Numbered from the stretch's first letter, positions 1 through 8,130 are shown. The stretch: 64,000 nt of DNA from Actinomycetospora lemnae (GCF_028737315.1 NZ_JAQZAO010000006.1:62001-126000), one strand, 5' to 3'. Translations and numbers: made by a program. The notes: generated by a model from the letters alone, not told the origin.

Positions 1-1168
1 TCGCGACGTGCGGGCCGACCTCTCCGGCGAGGTGGGCCTGCACGTGGGCGAGCTGCCAGGTGCGTCGCACGGTCTCGCCGATCCGGCCCATGCCGAGCGC
101 GTCGGAATTGACGATCGCGATCGCGCCCTCGTCGTGCAGGTGGTTCTCCGCGGCGATGGCGTGCTCGCGGATGCGGCTGGCGGCGATGCTCCGGTCGCTG
201 GGGAGGTCGGGGTGCCCGCGGTGCACGGTCATCGTCATCGGGCCCAGCTCGCGGACGGTCGCCGGCGTCAGGGGCAGCGTCGGCGTCGTCGAGGACGTCA
301 GGACCGCCGGGTCGCCGACGATGCGCAGCAGGTCGGGGTGCCCGCCGCCGCCCTCCACGTGGTACGCGTGCACGGTCCGCCCGCCGATCGCGTCCAGGGT
401 GTCGTCGAGGAAGCCCGACTCGTTGAGGGTGTCGGTGTGCAGGGCGACGGGGAGGTCGGCCTGCTCGGCGACGCGCAGGCAGGTGTCGACGGCGTCGGGC
501 CCCGCGCCCCAGTCCTCGTGGACCTTGAACCCGCCGGCGCCGGCGAGGACCGCCCGTTCGAGCAGGTCCGCCGAGCCCGAGGAGCCGCGGGCGAGGAACG
601 CGGCGTTGACGGGGGCGCCGGTCCACGACGCCATGAGGGTGTGCAGGTTGGGCGCGGGGTTGGCGCCGACGTCCCACACCCCGCCGATCCCCATCCCGAC
701 GATCGTCGTCACGCCGGTGGCGAGCGCGGCCGGAGCGAGGTCGGCGTTGGAGAGGTGGACGTGCGAGTCGACGACGCCGGGGGTCGCGATGAGTCCCTCG
801 CCGGGCACCATCGCCGTGTGCGCGTCGACGACGAGCTCGACGCCGTCCTGGACGTCCGGGTTGCCGGCCCGGCCCACCCCGACGACGCGCCCGTCCTTGA
901 CCCCGATCGAGGTCTTCCGGATCCCGAGCACGGGGTCGAGCAGCAGGACCCCGAGGACGACGAGGTCGAGGGCGCTGTCGCGCGGGGCCCGGTCGGCGAC
1001 CAGCGCGCCCTGGCGGGCGGTCTTCCCGCAGCCGCCGAGCATCTCCTCGCCCGGTTCGGCGTCGTCGTGCTCCACCTCGACCCACAGGTCGGTGTCACCG
1101 AGGCGGACACGGTCGCCGGTGGTCGGCCCGTAGACCCGCGCGTAGGCGCCCCGGTCGAGGGCGCTCAC
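1..1168 (-). CDS. ureC: Urease subunit alpha, divergent type (C-terminus beyond left edge)
   Basis: Catalytic subunit of urease (urea to ammonia and carbamate). It reads from GTG at 1168 off the left edge, giving about 389 of the usual ~570 residues. The N-terminus AYARVYGPTTGDRVRLGDT is the classic alpha-subunit start. The nickel and catalytic positions known from Klebsiella urease can be traced: DSHVH (His134/136), FKVHEDWG (carbamylated Lys217 and His219), ALHTDTLNESGF (His246), AYHVEG (His272), a His in the flap (TVHRG, His320) and NSDALGMG (Asp360). The flap cysteine is replaced by Val, and several glycine-rich stretches differ from textbook ureases. It therefore belongs to the atypical second urease type of actinobacteria. 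The start overlaps the ureAB stop by 4 nt (GTGA), so translation is probably coupled. Accessory genes ureF/G/D are not in view. Confidence 0.93.
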   Translation of the reverse strand, partial: MSALDRGAYARVYGPTTGDRVRLGDTDLWVEVEHDDAEPGEEMLGGCGKTARQGALVADRAPRDSALDLVVLGVLLLDPVLGIRKTSIGVKDGRVVGVGRAGNPDVQDGVELVVDAHTAMVPGEGLIATPGVVDSHVHLSNADLAPAALATGVTTIVGMGIGGVWDVGANPAPNLHTLMASWTGAPVNAAFLARGSSGSADLLERAVLAGAGGFKVHEDWGAGPDAVDTCLRVAEQADLPVALHTDTLNESGFLDDTLDAIGGRTVHAYHVEGGGGHPDLLRIVGDPAVLTSSTTPTLPLTPATVRELGPMTMTVHRGHPDLPSDRSIAASRIREHAIAAENHLHDEGAIAIVNSDALGMGRIGETVRRTWQLAHVQAHLAGEVGPHVA

Positions 1169-1752
1169 CGGACACCGCCGAGGTGCACGGCCGTCGCGGC
1201 GCGCGTCCCGCCGGCCTCGACGCGCAGCGCGGTGCCGGCGGGGAGGTCGAGGCGCAGGTGGGCGGGGTCGGTGCCGTCGTCGACGTCGACCCGTAGCCGG
1301 CGGTTGAGTCGGTCGAGGGGGACGTGCGAGGTCACCCAGACCGCCTGCTCCCCGTCGTTGCGCAGGACGACGCCGGAGCGCGCCCGGCCGGGGGCGAGCT
1401 CGACCTCTCCGGGCGCCGGGCGGACCGCGCCGGGGCCGTCGGGCTCGGGCGGCCCGAACGGCCGGTCGACGTGGACCAGGGTCGTGCCGTGCGGGAAGAG
1501 CGCCTCGACCTGCAGGGACGGCACGGCTGCGGCGGTGCCGTCGAGCAGCTGCTCGGGGCCGACGATCTCCCGGGCGCGGCGCACGACGTCGTCGAGGTCG
1601 TGCCCGTCCCAGGCGAGCTCGCAGATCTCGTCGCAGACCAGCGCGATCGCCTCGGTCGCCCCGAGCCGCGCGCCGCGGGCGAGGCGCCGGCGCGCCAGCT
1701 CCGCCGCGCCGTGCAGCAGGACCCTCTCCTCCTCGCGCGGGGTGAGGTGCAC
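1165..1752 (-). CDS. ureAB: Urease gamma-beta fusion subunit
   Basis: Structural subunit of urease, 195 residues. Residues 1-100 are the gamma part (MHLTPREEERVLLHGAAEL, then ATEAIALVCDEI and VEALFPHGTTLVHV). Residues ~110-195 are the beta part (PGEVELAPGR, ending RLDLPAGTALRVEAGGTRAATAV). GTG at 1752 is chosen because GGGAGG lies about 7 nt upstream and the gamma family begins with this HLTPRE motif. A longer frame reaching 1893 only reads through a dispersed repeat. Gamma-beta fusions are known in bacteria such as Helicobacter and in actinobacteria. In the same direction upstream is a MarR regulator. UreC follows with a 4-nt overlap. Confidence 0.93.
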   Translation of the reverse strand: MHLTPREEERVLLHGAAELARRRLARGARLGATEAIALVCDEICELAWDGHDLDDVVRRAREIVGPEQLLDGTAAAVPSLQVEALFPHGTTLVHVDRPFGPPEPDGPGAVRPAPGEVELAPGRARSGVVLRNDGEQAVWVTSHVPLDRLNRRLRVDVDDGTDPAHLRLDLPAGTALRVEAGGTRAATAVHLGGVR

Positions 1753-1840
1753 CGGCGGTCCTCCCGGGGCGGCGGTAGCGGTGGGTGAGCAGCCCAGCGT
1801 GCCGCGTGACGAGGCCGGGGGGAAGGTGCGTCTCCTCCGT

Positions 1841-1893
1841 GTCAGCGAAGTGCCGTCACGGACACTCAACGTCCGTATCGGTACTTCGATCAC
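1841..1893. repeat. Dispersed 53-bp imperfect palindrome, copy A
   Basis: A 53-bp element also present at 22434-22486. The outer 23 bp (GTGATCGAAGTACCGATACG...) and the other outer 14 bp (GGCACTTCGCTGAC) are identical in both copies when this copy is read on the minus strand. The two arms are also imperfect inverted repeats of each other (both contain CGAAGT.CC). The central 11 bp is inverted relative to copy B. It lies between the MarR gene and ureAB. Just beyond it, 1902-1935 holds short direct repeats of ATCACCACCG that run into the MarR stop codon. Confidence 0.75.
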
Positions 1894-1929
1894 GACGGAT
1901 GATCACGAATCACCACCGATCACCACCGA

Positions 1930-2382
1930 TCACCACGCCGGCCGCAGCGGCCCCGGGGTGACGACGCGCCGCAGCATCGCGTGCAGCGCCCCCAACGACG
2001 CGCCGGGCAGCACGTCGCTCCACCCCGCGACCACCTCGGCCGCCGCCTCCTCCGCCGCGCGCGTGCACGCCTCGCCCGCGGGCGTCAGGCGCAGCAACCG
2101 GGCCCGGGCGTCGCGGGGATCGGGCTCGCGCACGACGTAGCCCCGCTCGACGAGCCCCGCCACGAGCTGGCTCGCGGCCTGCTTCGTGGTCCCGAGGTGC
2201 TCGGCGAGGTCGACGACCGTCGTGTCCGCCGCGGCGATCCGGGCGAACGCGAAGCCGTGGGCGGGGCGCAGGTCGTCGTAGCCCCGGGCGGCCAGGCCCT
2301 CCTGCACGCCGTCGACCACCTCCGTCGCCGCGCGCAGGACGAGCATCGCCAGGTCGGTCGCCGCGCGGTCGTCCACGGGCAC
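1930..2382 (-). CDS. MarR family transcriptional regulator
   Basis: A dimeric winged-helix DNA-binding regulator of about 150 residues, the usual MarR size. The HTH is DTTVVDLAEHLGTTKQAASQ, followed by the wing EPDPRDARARLLRLTPAGE. The start is uncertain: GTG at 2382 or 2376 gives a normal N-terminus but no clear ribosome site. An ATG at 2415 in the same frame lies inside the palindromic operator. It is divergent from a cupin gene and shares a 60-nt region containing GACCATATGGTC and related half-sites, which suggests autoregulation and control of the cupin gene. It is also upstream of ureAB on the same strand, 177 nt away, but a link to urease is not shown. Confidence 0.85.
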   Translation of the reverse strand: MPVDDRAATDLAMLVLRAATEVVDGVQEGLAARGYDDLRPAHGFAFARIAAADTTVVDLAEHLGTTKQAASQLVAGLVERGYVVREPDPRDARARLLRLTPAGEACTRAAEEAAAEVVAGWSDVLPGASLGALHAMLRRVVTPGPLRPAW

Positions 2383-2386
2383 GAGC

Positions 2387-2437
2387 TTGACACGGTGGTC
2401 AAGCAGGCTGACCATATGGTCAAACAGGTTGACCACC
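2387..2437. promoter_or_regulatory. Probable MarR operator with repeated TTGACC/GGTCAA half-sites
   Basis: The region between the divergent MarR and cupin genes contains a perfect 12-bp palindrome GACCATATGGTC (2410-2421), flanked by GTGGTCAAGC to the left and CAGGTTGACCAC to the right. The whole tract is a series of TTGACC/GGTCAA half-sites. MarR proteins typically bind such palindromes in a shared divergent promoter. Binding by the adjacent regulator is inferred. Confidence 0.65.
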
Positions 2438-2448
2438 AAGGAGCTGCG

Positions 2449-2820
2449 ATGCCCGTCCTCCGTCCCGCCGACGCCGTCCGCCACGAGGCGCACGGCGCCG
2501 CGTTCCACACCCTCGTCGCGCCCTCGCGCGGCAGCGCCGAGCTCTGCGCCTGGCGCCTCGAGGTCCCCGCCGGCCAGGTCGGCGCACCGCACCGACCGAG
2601 CCGCGAGGAGGTGCTGCTCGTCCTCGACGGCGACCTGCACGTCACCCTCGACGGCACGACCACGACGGTCGTTGCCGGGGACGTGGTCCTCGTGCCGGCC
2701 GGGGCCGAGCTCCGGGTCGACGGCGGGGACGCGCCCGCCTCGGTGTGGGTCACGACGTCACCGGGGCTGGAGGCCGAGCTGGCCGACGGCTCACGCCTCG
2801 TCCCGCCGTGGGCGAGGTAG
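2449..2820 (+). CDS. Small cupin-domain protein
   Basis: A 123-residue single-domain cupin. The central beta-barrel shows the two cupin motifs in diverged form: GAPHRPSREEVLLVLDGDLHV (metal-ligand region H..E) and GDVVLVPAGAELRV. Function cannot be read from sequence; such proteins may be sensors, isomerases or dioxygenases. The ATG at 2449 has AAGGAG 5 nt upstream. It is divergent from the MarR gene and likely under that regulator through the intervening operator. The flavin monooxygenase begins 28 nt after its stop. Confidence 0.82.
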   Translation: MPVLRPADAVRHEAHGAAFHTLVAPSRGSAELCAWRLEVPAGQVGAPHRPSREEVLLVLDGDLHVTLDGTTTTVVAGDVVLVPAGAELRVDGGDAPASVWVTTSPGLEAELADGSRLVPPWAR

Positions 2821-2836
2821 TTCGACGATCGAGAGG

Positions 2837-2842
2837 TATGAT
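2837..2842 (+). promoter_or_regulatory. -10 box TATGAT for leaderless transcript
   Basis: TATGAT lies exactly 6 nt before the GTG at 2849. Actinobacterial sigma-70 -10 boxes have consensus TANNNT with initiation 6-7 nt downstream, so the transcript would begin at the start codon. No convincing -35 box is visible. Confidence 0.5.
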
Positions 2843-2848
2843 GATGGA

Positions 2849-4081
2849 GTGAGTGACATCGTGGTCGTCGGTGGCGGGCCCGGCGGCGTCCTGCTGACCT
2901 ACCTGCTCGCCCGCGGCGGGGCGTCGGTGACGCTGCTGGAGTCGCGGCACGACTTCGCGCGCCGCTTCCGCGGCGACACGCTCGCGCCGGGCGTGCTCGA
3001 GTACCTCGACACGCTCGGGCTGGCGCGGCCGCTGCTCGACGAGGTGCCGCACACGCGCTCGGACGCCTTCCGCTGGCACACCGCCGAGCGCACGTGGACC
3101 CTCGTCGACTACCGCGGCGCCAGCCGGCGCTTCCCCTTCTACGCGCTGATCCCGCAGGCGTCGTTCCTGCCGTGGCTCGCCGAGCGGGCGCGGGCGCACG
3201 GTGCGCAGATCCACATGGGCGCGCGGTTCTCCGCGCTGCGCCACGACCCCGACGACCCAGCGGGCCGCGTGTGCGGGGTCGCGTACAGCGTCGACGCCGT
3301 CAGGCACGAGCTGGACGCGGCGCTCGTCGTCGGCGCCGACGGGCGGAACTCCAAGGTCCGCGCGGCGTCCGGGCTCGCGGCGACCGAGCTGGGCGCGAGC
3401 CTCGACATCCTCTGGCACGCCTTCCCGCGCCGCGCCGACGACCCGTCGTACTCGGGGCTCGACCTGTTCGGCACGCCGACCGGCAGCGTCGCCCTGCTCG
3501 ACCAGGGGCGGGACTGGCAGCTCGGGTGGACGATCCGCGCCGGCTCGCTGCCGGAGGTCCGCGCGCAGGGGATCGGCGCGCTGCGGGCGGCGGCGGTCGG
3601 GGTGCTGCCGTGGCTCGAGGGCCGCCTCGACGACCTCGCCGACGTCGCCGACCTGACCCTGCTGCCCGTGCGCATCACGACGGTCGAGCGTTGGACGCGG
3701 CCGGGACTCGTGCTGCTCGGGGACGCGGCGCACGTCGTGTCGCCGGTGGGTGGCAACGGGATCAACCTCGCGCTCGCCGACGCGGCGGACCTCGCCAACC
3801 GGCTCATCGGCCCCCTGCGCCGCACCCCGCCCGACCCGGCGCAGCTCGACGACGCGGCCGCGGGGCTCGAGGCCGCCCGCCGGCCGGCGGTGGAGCGCGA
3901 GCAGCGGGGGCAGGTGCGCACGGAGCGCCTGGCGGCGCAGAGGATCGCGAGCGGCGACGCCGGGCCGCCGGAGGCCCTGCGCGCGCTGACCCGCGTGCCG
4001 GGGTTCGCGCGCCTGGCGGGGCGGCGGGCGCGGGTCGAGGTGCCGGCGCCGGTGCCGGTGATCGCCGCCGGCGCGCCGTGA
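2849..4081 (+). CDS. FAD-dependent (group A) aromatic-type monooxygenase
   Basis: A 410-residue flavoprotein. It has the N-terminal dinucleotide fold VVVGGGPGGVLLTYLLARGG, the mid-protein DG motif VVGADGRNSKVR, and the FAD/GD motif LLGDAAHVVSPVGGNGINLALADA. This is the p-hydroxybenzoate hydroxylase fold, using NAD(P)H and O2 to hydroxylate an organic substrate. The substrate is unknown. GTG at 2849 was chosen because a TATGAT box lies 6 nt upstream (leaderless) and the Rossmann strand begins right after it. An in-frame GTG at 2861 is possible but would clip the first beta strand. Relatives include tetracycline-inactivating and polyketide-tailoring enzymes; nothing here decides among them. Confidence 0.88.
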   Translation: MSDIVVVGGGPGGVLLTYLLARGGASVTLLESRHDFARRFRGDTLAPGVLEYLDTLGLARPLLDEVPHTRSDAFRWHTAERTWTLVDYRGASRRFPFYALIPQASFLPWLAERARAHGAQIHMGARFSALRHDPDDPAGRVCGVAYSVDAVRHELDAALVVGADGRNSKVRAASGLAATELGASLDILWHAFPRRADDPSYSGLDLFGTPTGSVALLDQGRDWQLGWTIRAGSLPEVRAQGIGALRAAAVGVLPWLEGRLDDLADVADLTLLPVRITTVERWTRPGLVLLGDAAHVVSPVGGNGINLALADAADLANRLIGPLRRTPPDPAQLDDAAAGLEAARRPAVEREQRGQVRTERLAAQRIASGDAGPPEALRALTRVPGFARLAGRRARVEVPAPVPVIAAGAP

Positions 4082-4120
4082 TCGTGGGGGTCGGCCCGGG
4101 TGGCGCGCTCGGACGCCCGC

Positions 4121-4852
4121 TCACGCCAGGAGGGGGGCCAGGTCGCCGGCGTGGGCGTGGAGGAGGTCGACCAGCTCGGTGTTCGGGGCCGCGACCCGCT
4201 CGGCCGGGCCGGTGAGGGCGAGGCCCGCGACGAGGCGCCGGTCGTCGGGGGCCCGGACGGCGACGGCGAGGCAGCCCAGCGTCGCGTGGAACTCGCCGCA
4301 CTGGCGCGCCAGGCCGGTCTCGCGGACCTCGTCGAGGCGCCGGGCGAGCTCGTCGCGGTCGACGACGGTGTCCGGGGTCAGGCGGGTCAGCGGGCCGTCG
4401 GGCAGGCCGTGCTCGGCGAGCAGCAGGCGTCCGAGGCCGCTGGCGTGGGGGTGGCGGGAGAGCTCGTCGGCGTCGGTGGGCGGGTGGTCGGGGTCCGGGT
4501 CGAGGAACGTCAGCCGGTGCCGGTCGAACGCGACGAGGTGCGCGCCCCAGCGGACGCGGTCGCGCAGCCGGCGCATCACCTGGCGGGCCGCGGTCGGCGC
4601 CGCCACCGACGACGGCGCGAGGTTCGCGCTGCGCCGGCCCAGGGCGAAGCCGCCGAGGTCGGGCAGGCGCACGAGGTACTCCTCGGCGACGAGCAGGTTG
4701 AGCAGCCGGTAGGTCGTCGCCGGGGGGATGCGCAGCGCCGTCGAGATCTCCTTCGCGGTGATCCCGACCCCCGCCGCCGCGACCTCCTCGAGGATCGCCA
4801 GCGCGCTGCGGACCGCCTGCGGCTGCCGCCCGCTGATCGAGGACGACGTCAC
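4121..4852 (-). CDS. IclR family transcriptional regulator
   Basis: 243 residues. The N-terminal winged HTH (AVRSALAILEEVAAAGVGITAKEISTAL...ATTYRLLNLLVAEEYLVR) is followed by the IclR effector-binding domain (RWGAHLVAFD..., HPHASGLGRLLLAEH, RETGLARQCGEFHATLGCLAVAVR). GTG at 4852 overlaps the TGA of the upstream APC permease by 4 nt, and GAGGGCG lies just ahead, so the two are co-translated. It most likely senses the substrate or product of the adjacent amine/amino-acid transport genes and binds the palindromes at 6394-6463. That link is inferred from position. Confidence 0.92.
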   Translation of the reverse strand: MTSSSISGRQPQAVRSALAILEEVAAAGVGITAKEISTALRIPPATTYRLLNLLVAEEYLVRLPDLGGFALGRRSANLAPSSVAAPTAARQVMRRLRDRVRWGAHLVAFDRHRLTFLDPDPDHPPTDADELSRHPHASGLGRLLLAEHGLPDGPLTRLTPDTVVDRDELARRLDEVRETGLARQCGEFHATLGCLAVAVRAPDDRRLVAGLALTGPAERVAAPNTELVDLLHAHAGDLAPLLA

Positions 4853-6345
4853 CGCGCCCTCACGGCGAGGACGTCGGCGGTCGTCGTCTCGTCGTAGACC
4901 CCCATCGCGCGCAGCGCCGGCCCCCGCAGTCGTCGCAGCAGCAGCCACCCGCCGGTGCCGACCACGAGGAGCGCGGCGAGGGTCACCACCAGCCCGGTGC
5001 CCGCGTGCAGCACGACGACGACGGCCGTGGCGGCCAGCGCGACGGAGGCGAGCACCGAGGTGATGACCACCCCGCGCGTCAGCTCGCCGATCCGCGCCAG
5101 GAACCGGGGCGCGGCCACGCAGACCAGCAGGTAGGCGGCGAGGAAGGCCAGCGTGCCCACCGAGAGGAGCCCGCCGAACACCGCGCCCGGCGCGATCCCG
5201 GCGAGGGTGCCGACGACCACGACCGCCGCGAGCACCGGCACCGTGACGGCGACGGCGATCGCGGGCGTGAGGTGCCGGCGGTGCGTGCGCCCCAGGGCCG
5301 CCGGCGCGAGCCCCTCGCGCGCCAGCGAGAACAGCACCCGGACCAGCGTGTTCAGTGCGGCCAGGGCGCAGGCGCCGAACGAGGCGACGATGCCGGCGTC
5401 CATGAGCACCGACGCCCAGCTCAGGTCGCCGCTCGGCGGGCTCGTCACCCCGGACGCGGCCGCCCCGGGCGCGGCGAGCAGGACCAGGGTGGCGACGAGG
5501 TAGAGCACCGCGGTGACCGCCGCGGTCGCGCCGATCGCCCGCGGCACCGATGCGTAGGGCCGCCGGGCCTCGACGCCGAGCGTTGCCGCGCTGTCGAAGC
5601 CGATGAACGCGGCCAGGGCCGGGAGCACGCCGACCGCGACGCCACCGATGCCGACCGCGCCGACCGCGCCGACCCCGGAGACCCCGGAGACCCCGGAGAC
5701 CCCGGAGACCCCGGAGACCCCGGAGACCCCGGAGACACCGGCGACCCCGCCCTCCGCCACCATCCCGGACGGCGCCGTCGTCACCGCGAGCGCCACGAGC
5801 ACGACGAGGATCAGCCCGATCGACGCCGCCTCGATCACCAGCATCACCCGGCCCGCGAGGCGCACGCCGCGGACCGCGCACACGGCCACCGTCACCGCCA
5901 GCACGACGACGAGCGCGACGCCCGCGCCGACGGCGGGCACCCCGGGGAACACCCGGGCGAGCAGCGCCCCGCCGTACCAGGACACCCCAGAGAACGCGGC
6001 CGCGACGAGCAGGCCGTAGCCGACCACCATCGCCACCGCGCACGCGTACGCGCCGCCGGCCCCGAGGCCCTTGGCCGTGAAGCTGTAGAGGCCGCCGGCC
6101 GCCGCCATCCGGCGCGCGAACACCGCGATGCACGCCGCGACGAGCCCGACGAGCACGGCGGCCACGGCGAACGACCACGGCGCGCCCCGCCCGGCGACGG
6201 CGATGACGAGCAGCGGCGTCGAGGCCATCGCGCCCGCCGGCGCCGTCGTCGCCACGGACTGCGCGAACACCCCGAGCGGGCGCAGCGCGCGCCGGTGCAG
6301 ACCGGCCACCGGGGACCGCGCACGCAAGCCGGGGATCCGCGTCAC
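4849..6345 (-). CDS. APC superfamily amino acid/amine permease with GVS repeat
   Basis: A 498-residue multispanning membrane protein of the amino acid-polyamine-organocation superfamily. TM1 begins at GVFAQSVATTAPAGAMASTPL, matching the unwound substrate-binding TM1 of APC transporters, and FIGFDSAATLG is the conserved TM6 region. Start GTG at 6345: a TACGGT box sits exactly 6 nt upstream, indicating a leaderless mRNA; there is no ribosome site. A hydrophobic loop contains seven tandem Gly-Val-Ser units (5673-5737). It is divergent from a second APC permease and forms an operon with the IclR gene. Confidence 0.9.
   Translation of the reverse strand: MTRIPGLRARSPVAGLHRRALRPLGVFAQSVATTAPAGAMASTPLLVIAVAGRGAPWSFAVAAVLVGLVAACIAVFARRMAAAGGLYSFTAKGLGAGGAYACAVAMVVGYGLLVAAAFSGVSWYGGALLARVFPGVPAVGAGVALVVVLAVTVAVCAVRGVRLAGRVMLVIEAASIGLILVVLVALAVTTAPSGMVAEGGVAGVSGVSGVSGVSGVSGVSGVSGVGAVGAVGIGGVAVGVLPALAAFIGFDSAATLGVEARRPYASVPRAIGATAAVTAVLYLVATLVLLAAPGAAASGVTSPPSGDLSWASVLMDAGIVASFGACALAALNTLVRVLFSLAREGLAPAALGRTHRRHLTPAIAVAVTVPVLAAVVVVGTLAGIAPGAVFGGLLSVGTLAFLAAYLLVCVAAPRFLARIGELTRGVVITSVLASVALAATAVVVVLHAGTGLVVTLAALLVVGTGGWLLLRRLRGPALRAMGVYDETTTADVLAVRAR
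5673..5737 (-). repeat. Seven tandem 9-bp units encoding Gly-Val-Ser
   Basis: The unit GACCCCGGA (plus strand) is repeated about seven times inside the APC permease gene, coding GVS repeats followed by degenerate GAV units. Such a perfect in-frame minisatellite can change copy number by slippage without breaking the frame. Confidence 0.9.
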
Positions 6346-6393
6346 GCCGTCACCGTAGAGCGCGGACCGCTCGGAGCGAAGGGCCCGCGCCCC

Positions 6394-6463
6394 GAACGAG
6401 AATCCCGCCCGACAGTTTCTCGTTCGACCGCGGAAAAGCCGGTGCCGTTCTCCGTTCGGAGAA
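6394..6463. promoter_or_regulatory. Two inverted repeats between divergent permease genes (probable IclR operators)
   Basis: The 269-nt divergent region holds GAACGAGAA (6394-6402) and its exact complement TTCTCGTTC (6417-6425) with a 14-nt spacer, then a second palindrome TTCTCCG-TT-CGGAGAA (6448-6463). Both share the TTCTC core, and a further CATTCTCCGCGGG copy follows at 6474. Repeated related palindromes between two transporters next to an IclR gene make regulator binding likely; this is inferred. Confidence 0.6.
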
Positions 6464-6614
6464 TCCGGCCGCCATTCTCCGCGGGAAGCGAGAGACCGGA
6501 TCTCGCCGGCGACCGCGCAGCTCAACGAGGGGTTGACCCCGTGGGAACGCCTCGGCAAACGTGACGCGCGACATTCTTCTCGCCCCCCCGTCCACCATTG
6601 TCCCGGGAGTCGCC

Positions 6615-8084
6615 ATGGCCGCACCCGTCGAATCCCCCGCACCACCCGCCCGCCTGTCGGGCACGCTCGGTGTGGGGTCGATCGTCTTCATGGTCATCGC
6701 GGCCGCGGCGCCGCTGACCGTCATCGCGGGCACGATCCCGCTGGGGGTCGGCGCCGGGAACGGCGCGGCCTTCCCGATGACCTTCGTGCTCTGCGCGGTC
6801 GTCCTGCTGCTCTTCGCCGTCGGCTTCTGCGCGATGAGCCCGCACGTCCCCGACGCCGGCGCCTTCTTCACCTACATCCGCCACGGCCTCGGCCGGCCCC
6901 TCGGGCTCGGCGCCGCCTTCCTCGCCCTCGCGACCTACACGGCCGTGCAGGCCGCGGTCTACGGCTACATCGGCGCGGCGATCAACGAGCTCGTCACCAG
7001 CTTCGGCGGCCCGAGCGTGCCGTGGTGGGCGTGGACGCTGCTCGTCGTCGCCGTCGTCGGCGTGCTGGGCTACCGCCACATCGAGCTCTCCAGCCGCGTG
7101 CTCGGGGTGCTGCTCATCGCCGAGATCGCCATCGTGCTCGTCCTCGACGTCGTCGTCGTCGCCCGCGGCGGCGGGGCCGAGGGCTTCTCGACCGCGCTGC
7201 TCGACCCCGCGCAGGTCGTGTCCGGCGAGGTCGGCATCGCGATCATGTTCGCGATCGCCAGCTTCATCGGCTTCGAGGCCACCGCGGTGTTCCGCGACGA
7301 GGCGCGCGACCCGCAGCGCACGATCCCCCGCGCCACCTACCTCGCGCTGGTCGTCGTCGGTGTCTTCTACGCCCTGTCGACCTGGGCCATCGTGTCCGCC
7401 TGGGGCGACGAGGCCGCGGTCGCCGAGGCCGGCGCGGACCCCGCGACGTTCCTGCTCAGGACGTTCGAGAACTGGCTCGGCCCGGTCGGCCTGCACCTCG
7501 TGACGGTCCTGCTGGTGACGAGCCTGTTCGCGGCGATCCTGTCGTTCCACAACGTCGCCGCCCGCTACTGGTTCGCCCTCGGAGGGCACGGCGCCTTCCC
7601 CGGCGCGTGCGCCCGCACCCACGACCGCCACGGCTCGCCGCACGTCGCCTCGCTGGCCCAGACCGTGCTCGCGGCCCTGCTCGTCGTGGTCTTCGCGATC
7701 GCCGGCCTCGACCCCGTCGCCCAGGTCTTCGCGTGGATGGCGGGCACCGCGACGCTCGGCGTGCTCGTGCTCATGGTGCTGACCTGCGTGGCCGTGCTCG
7801 CCTTCTTCGCCCGCAGCGGCGTCGACCGCCGGGTCTGGCACACGCGCGTGGCGCCCGCGCTCGGCCTCGTCGGGCTCCTCGTCTGCCTCGCGCTGACGAT
7901 CAACAACTTCGCGACGCTCATCGGCGGCTCGACCGGCCTGGCCGTCGCCATCGGCGCGGTGCTCGTCGTCGTGTTCCTCGCGGGCGTCGTCGTGGCGCTG
8001 GTCCGGCGGCCGACGACGGCCGACGGAACCGATCCGGACAACACGGACGGTGTTGCACGCCGCACCCCGCGCGAGAACGTCTGA
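6615..8084 (+). CDS. APC superfamily amino acid/amine permease
   Basis: A 489-residue inner-membrane transporter with about 12 hydrophobic segments. TM1 VFMVIAAAAPLTVIAGTIPLG and FIGFEATAVFRDEARDPQRTIPRATY (TM6 and the following loop) are classic for APC permeases. ATG at 6615 has GGGAG 5 nt upstream. Only 46 nt separate it from the copper amine oxidase, so it probably imports the primary amine that the oxidase degrades. It shares the divergent promoter region with the GVS-repeat permease. Confidence 0.93.
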   Translation: MAAPVESPAPPARLSGTLGVGSIVFMVIAAAAPLTVIAGTIPLGVGAGNGAAFPMTFVLCAVVLLLFAVGFCAMSPHVPDAGAFFTYIRHGLGRPLGLGAAFLALATYTAVQAAVYGYIGAAINELVTSFGGPSVPWWAWTLLVVAVVGVLGYRHIELSSRVLGVLLIAEIAIVLVLDVVVVARGGGAEGFSTALLDPAQVVSGEVGIAIMFAIASFIGFEATAVFRDEARDPQRTIPRATYLALVVVGVFYALSTWAIVSAWGDEAAVAEAGADPATFLLRTFENWLGPVGLHLVTVLLVTSLFAAILSFHNVAARYWFALGGHGAFPGACARTHDRHGSPHVASLAQTVLAALLVVVFAIAGLDPVAQVFAWMAGTATLGVLVLMVLTCVAVLAFFARSGVDRRVWHTRVAPALGLVGLLVCLALTINNFATLIGGSTGLAVAIGAVLVVVFLAGVVVALVRRPTTADGTDPDNTDGVARRTPRENV

Positions 8085-8130
8085 GACGCGGCCCAGTCCA
8101 GCCCCGAACCCCCCACCAGGAGGAGTGCCC

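Noticed and set aside
8-2140. A 710-codon plus-strand frame over the left end
   Set aside because: Antisense shadow of ureC and ureAB, whose minus-strand products match urease motifs throughout.
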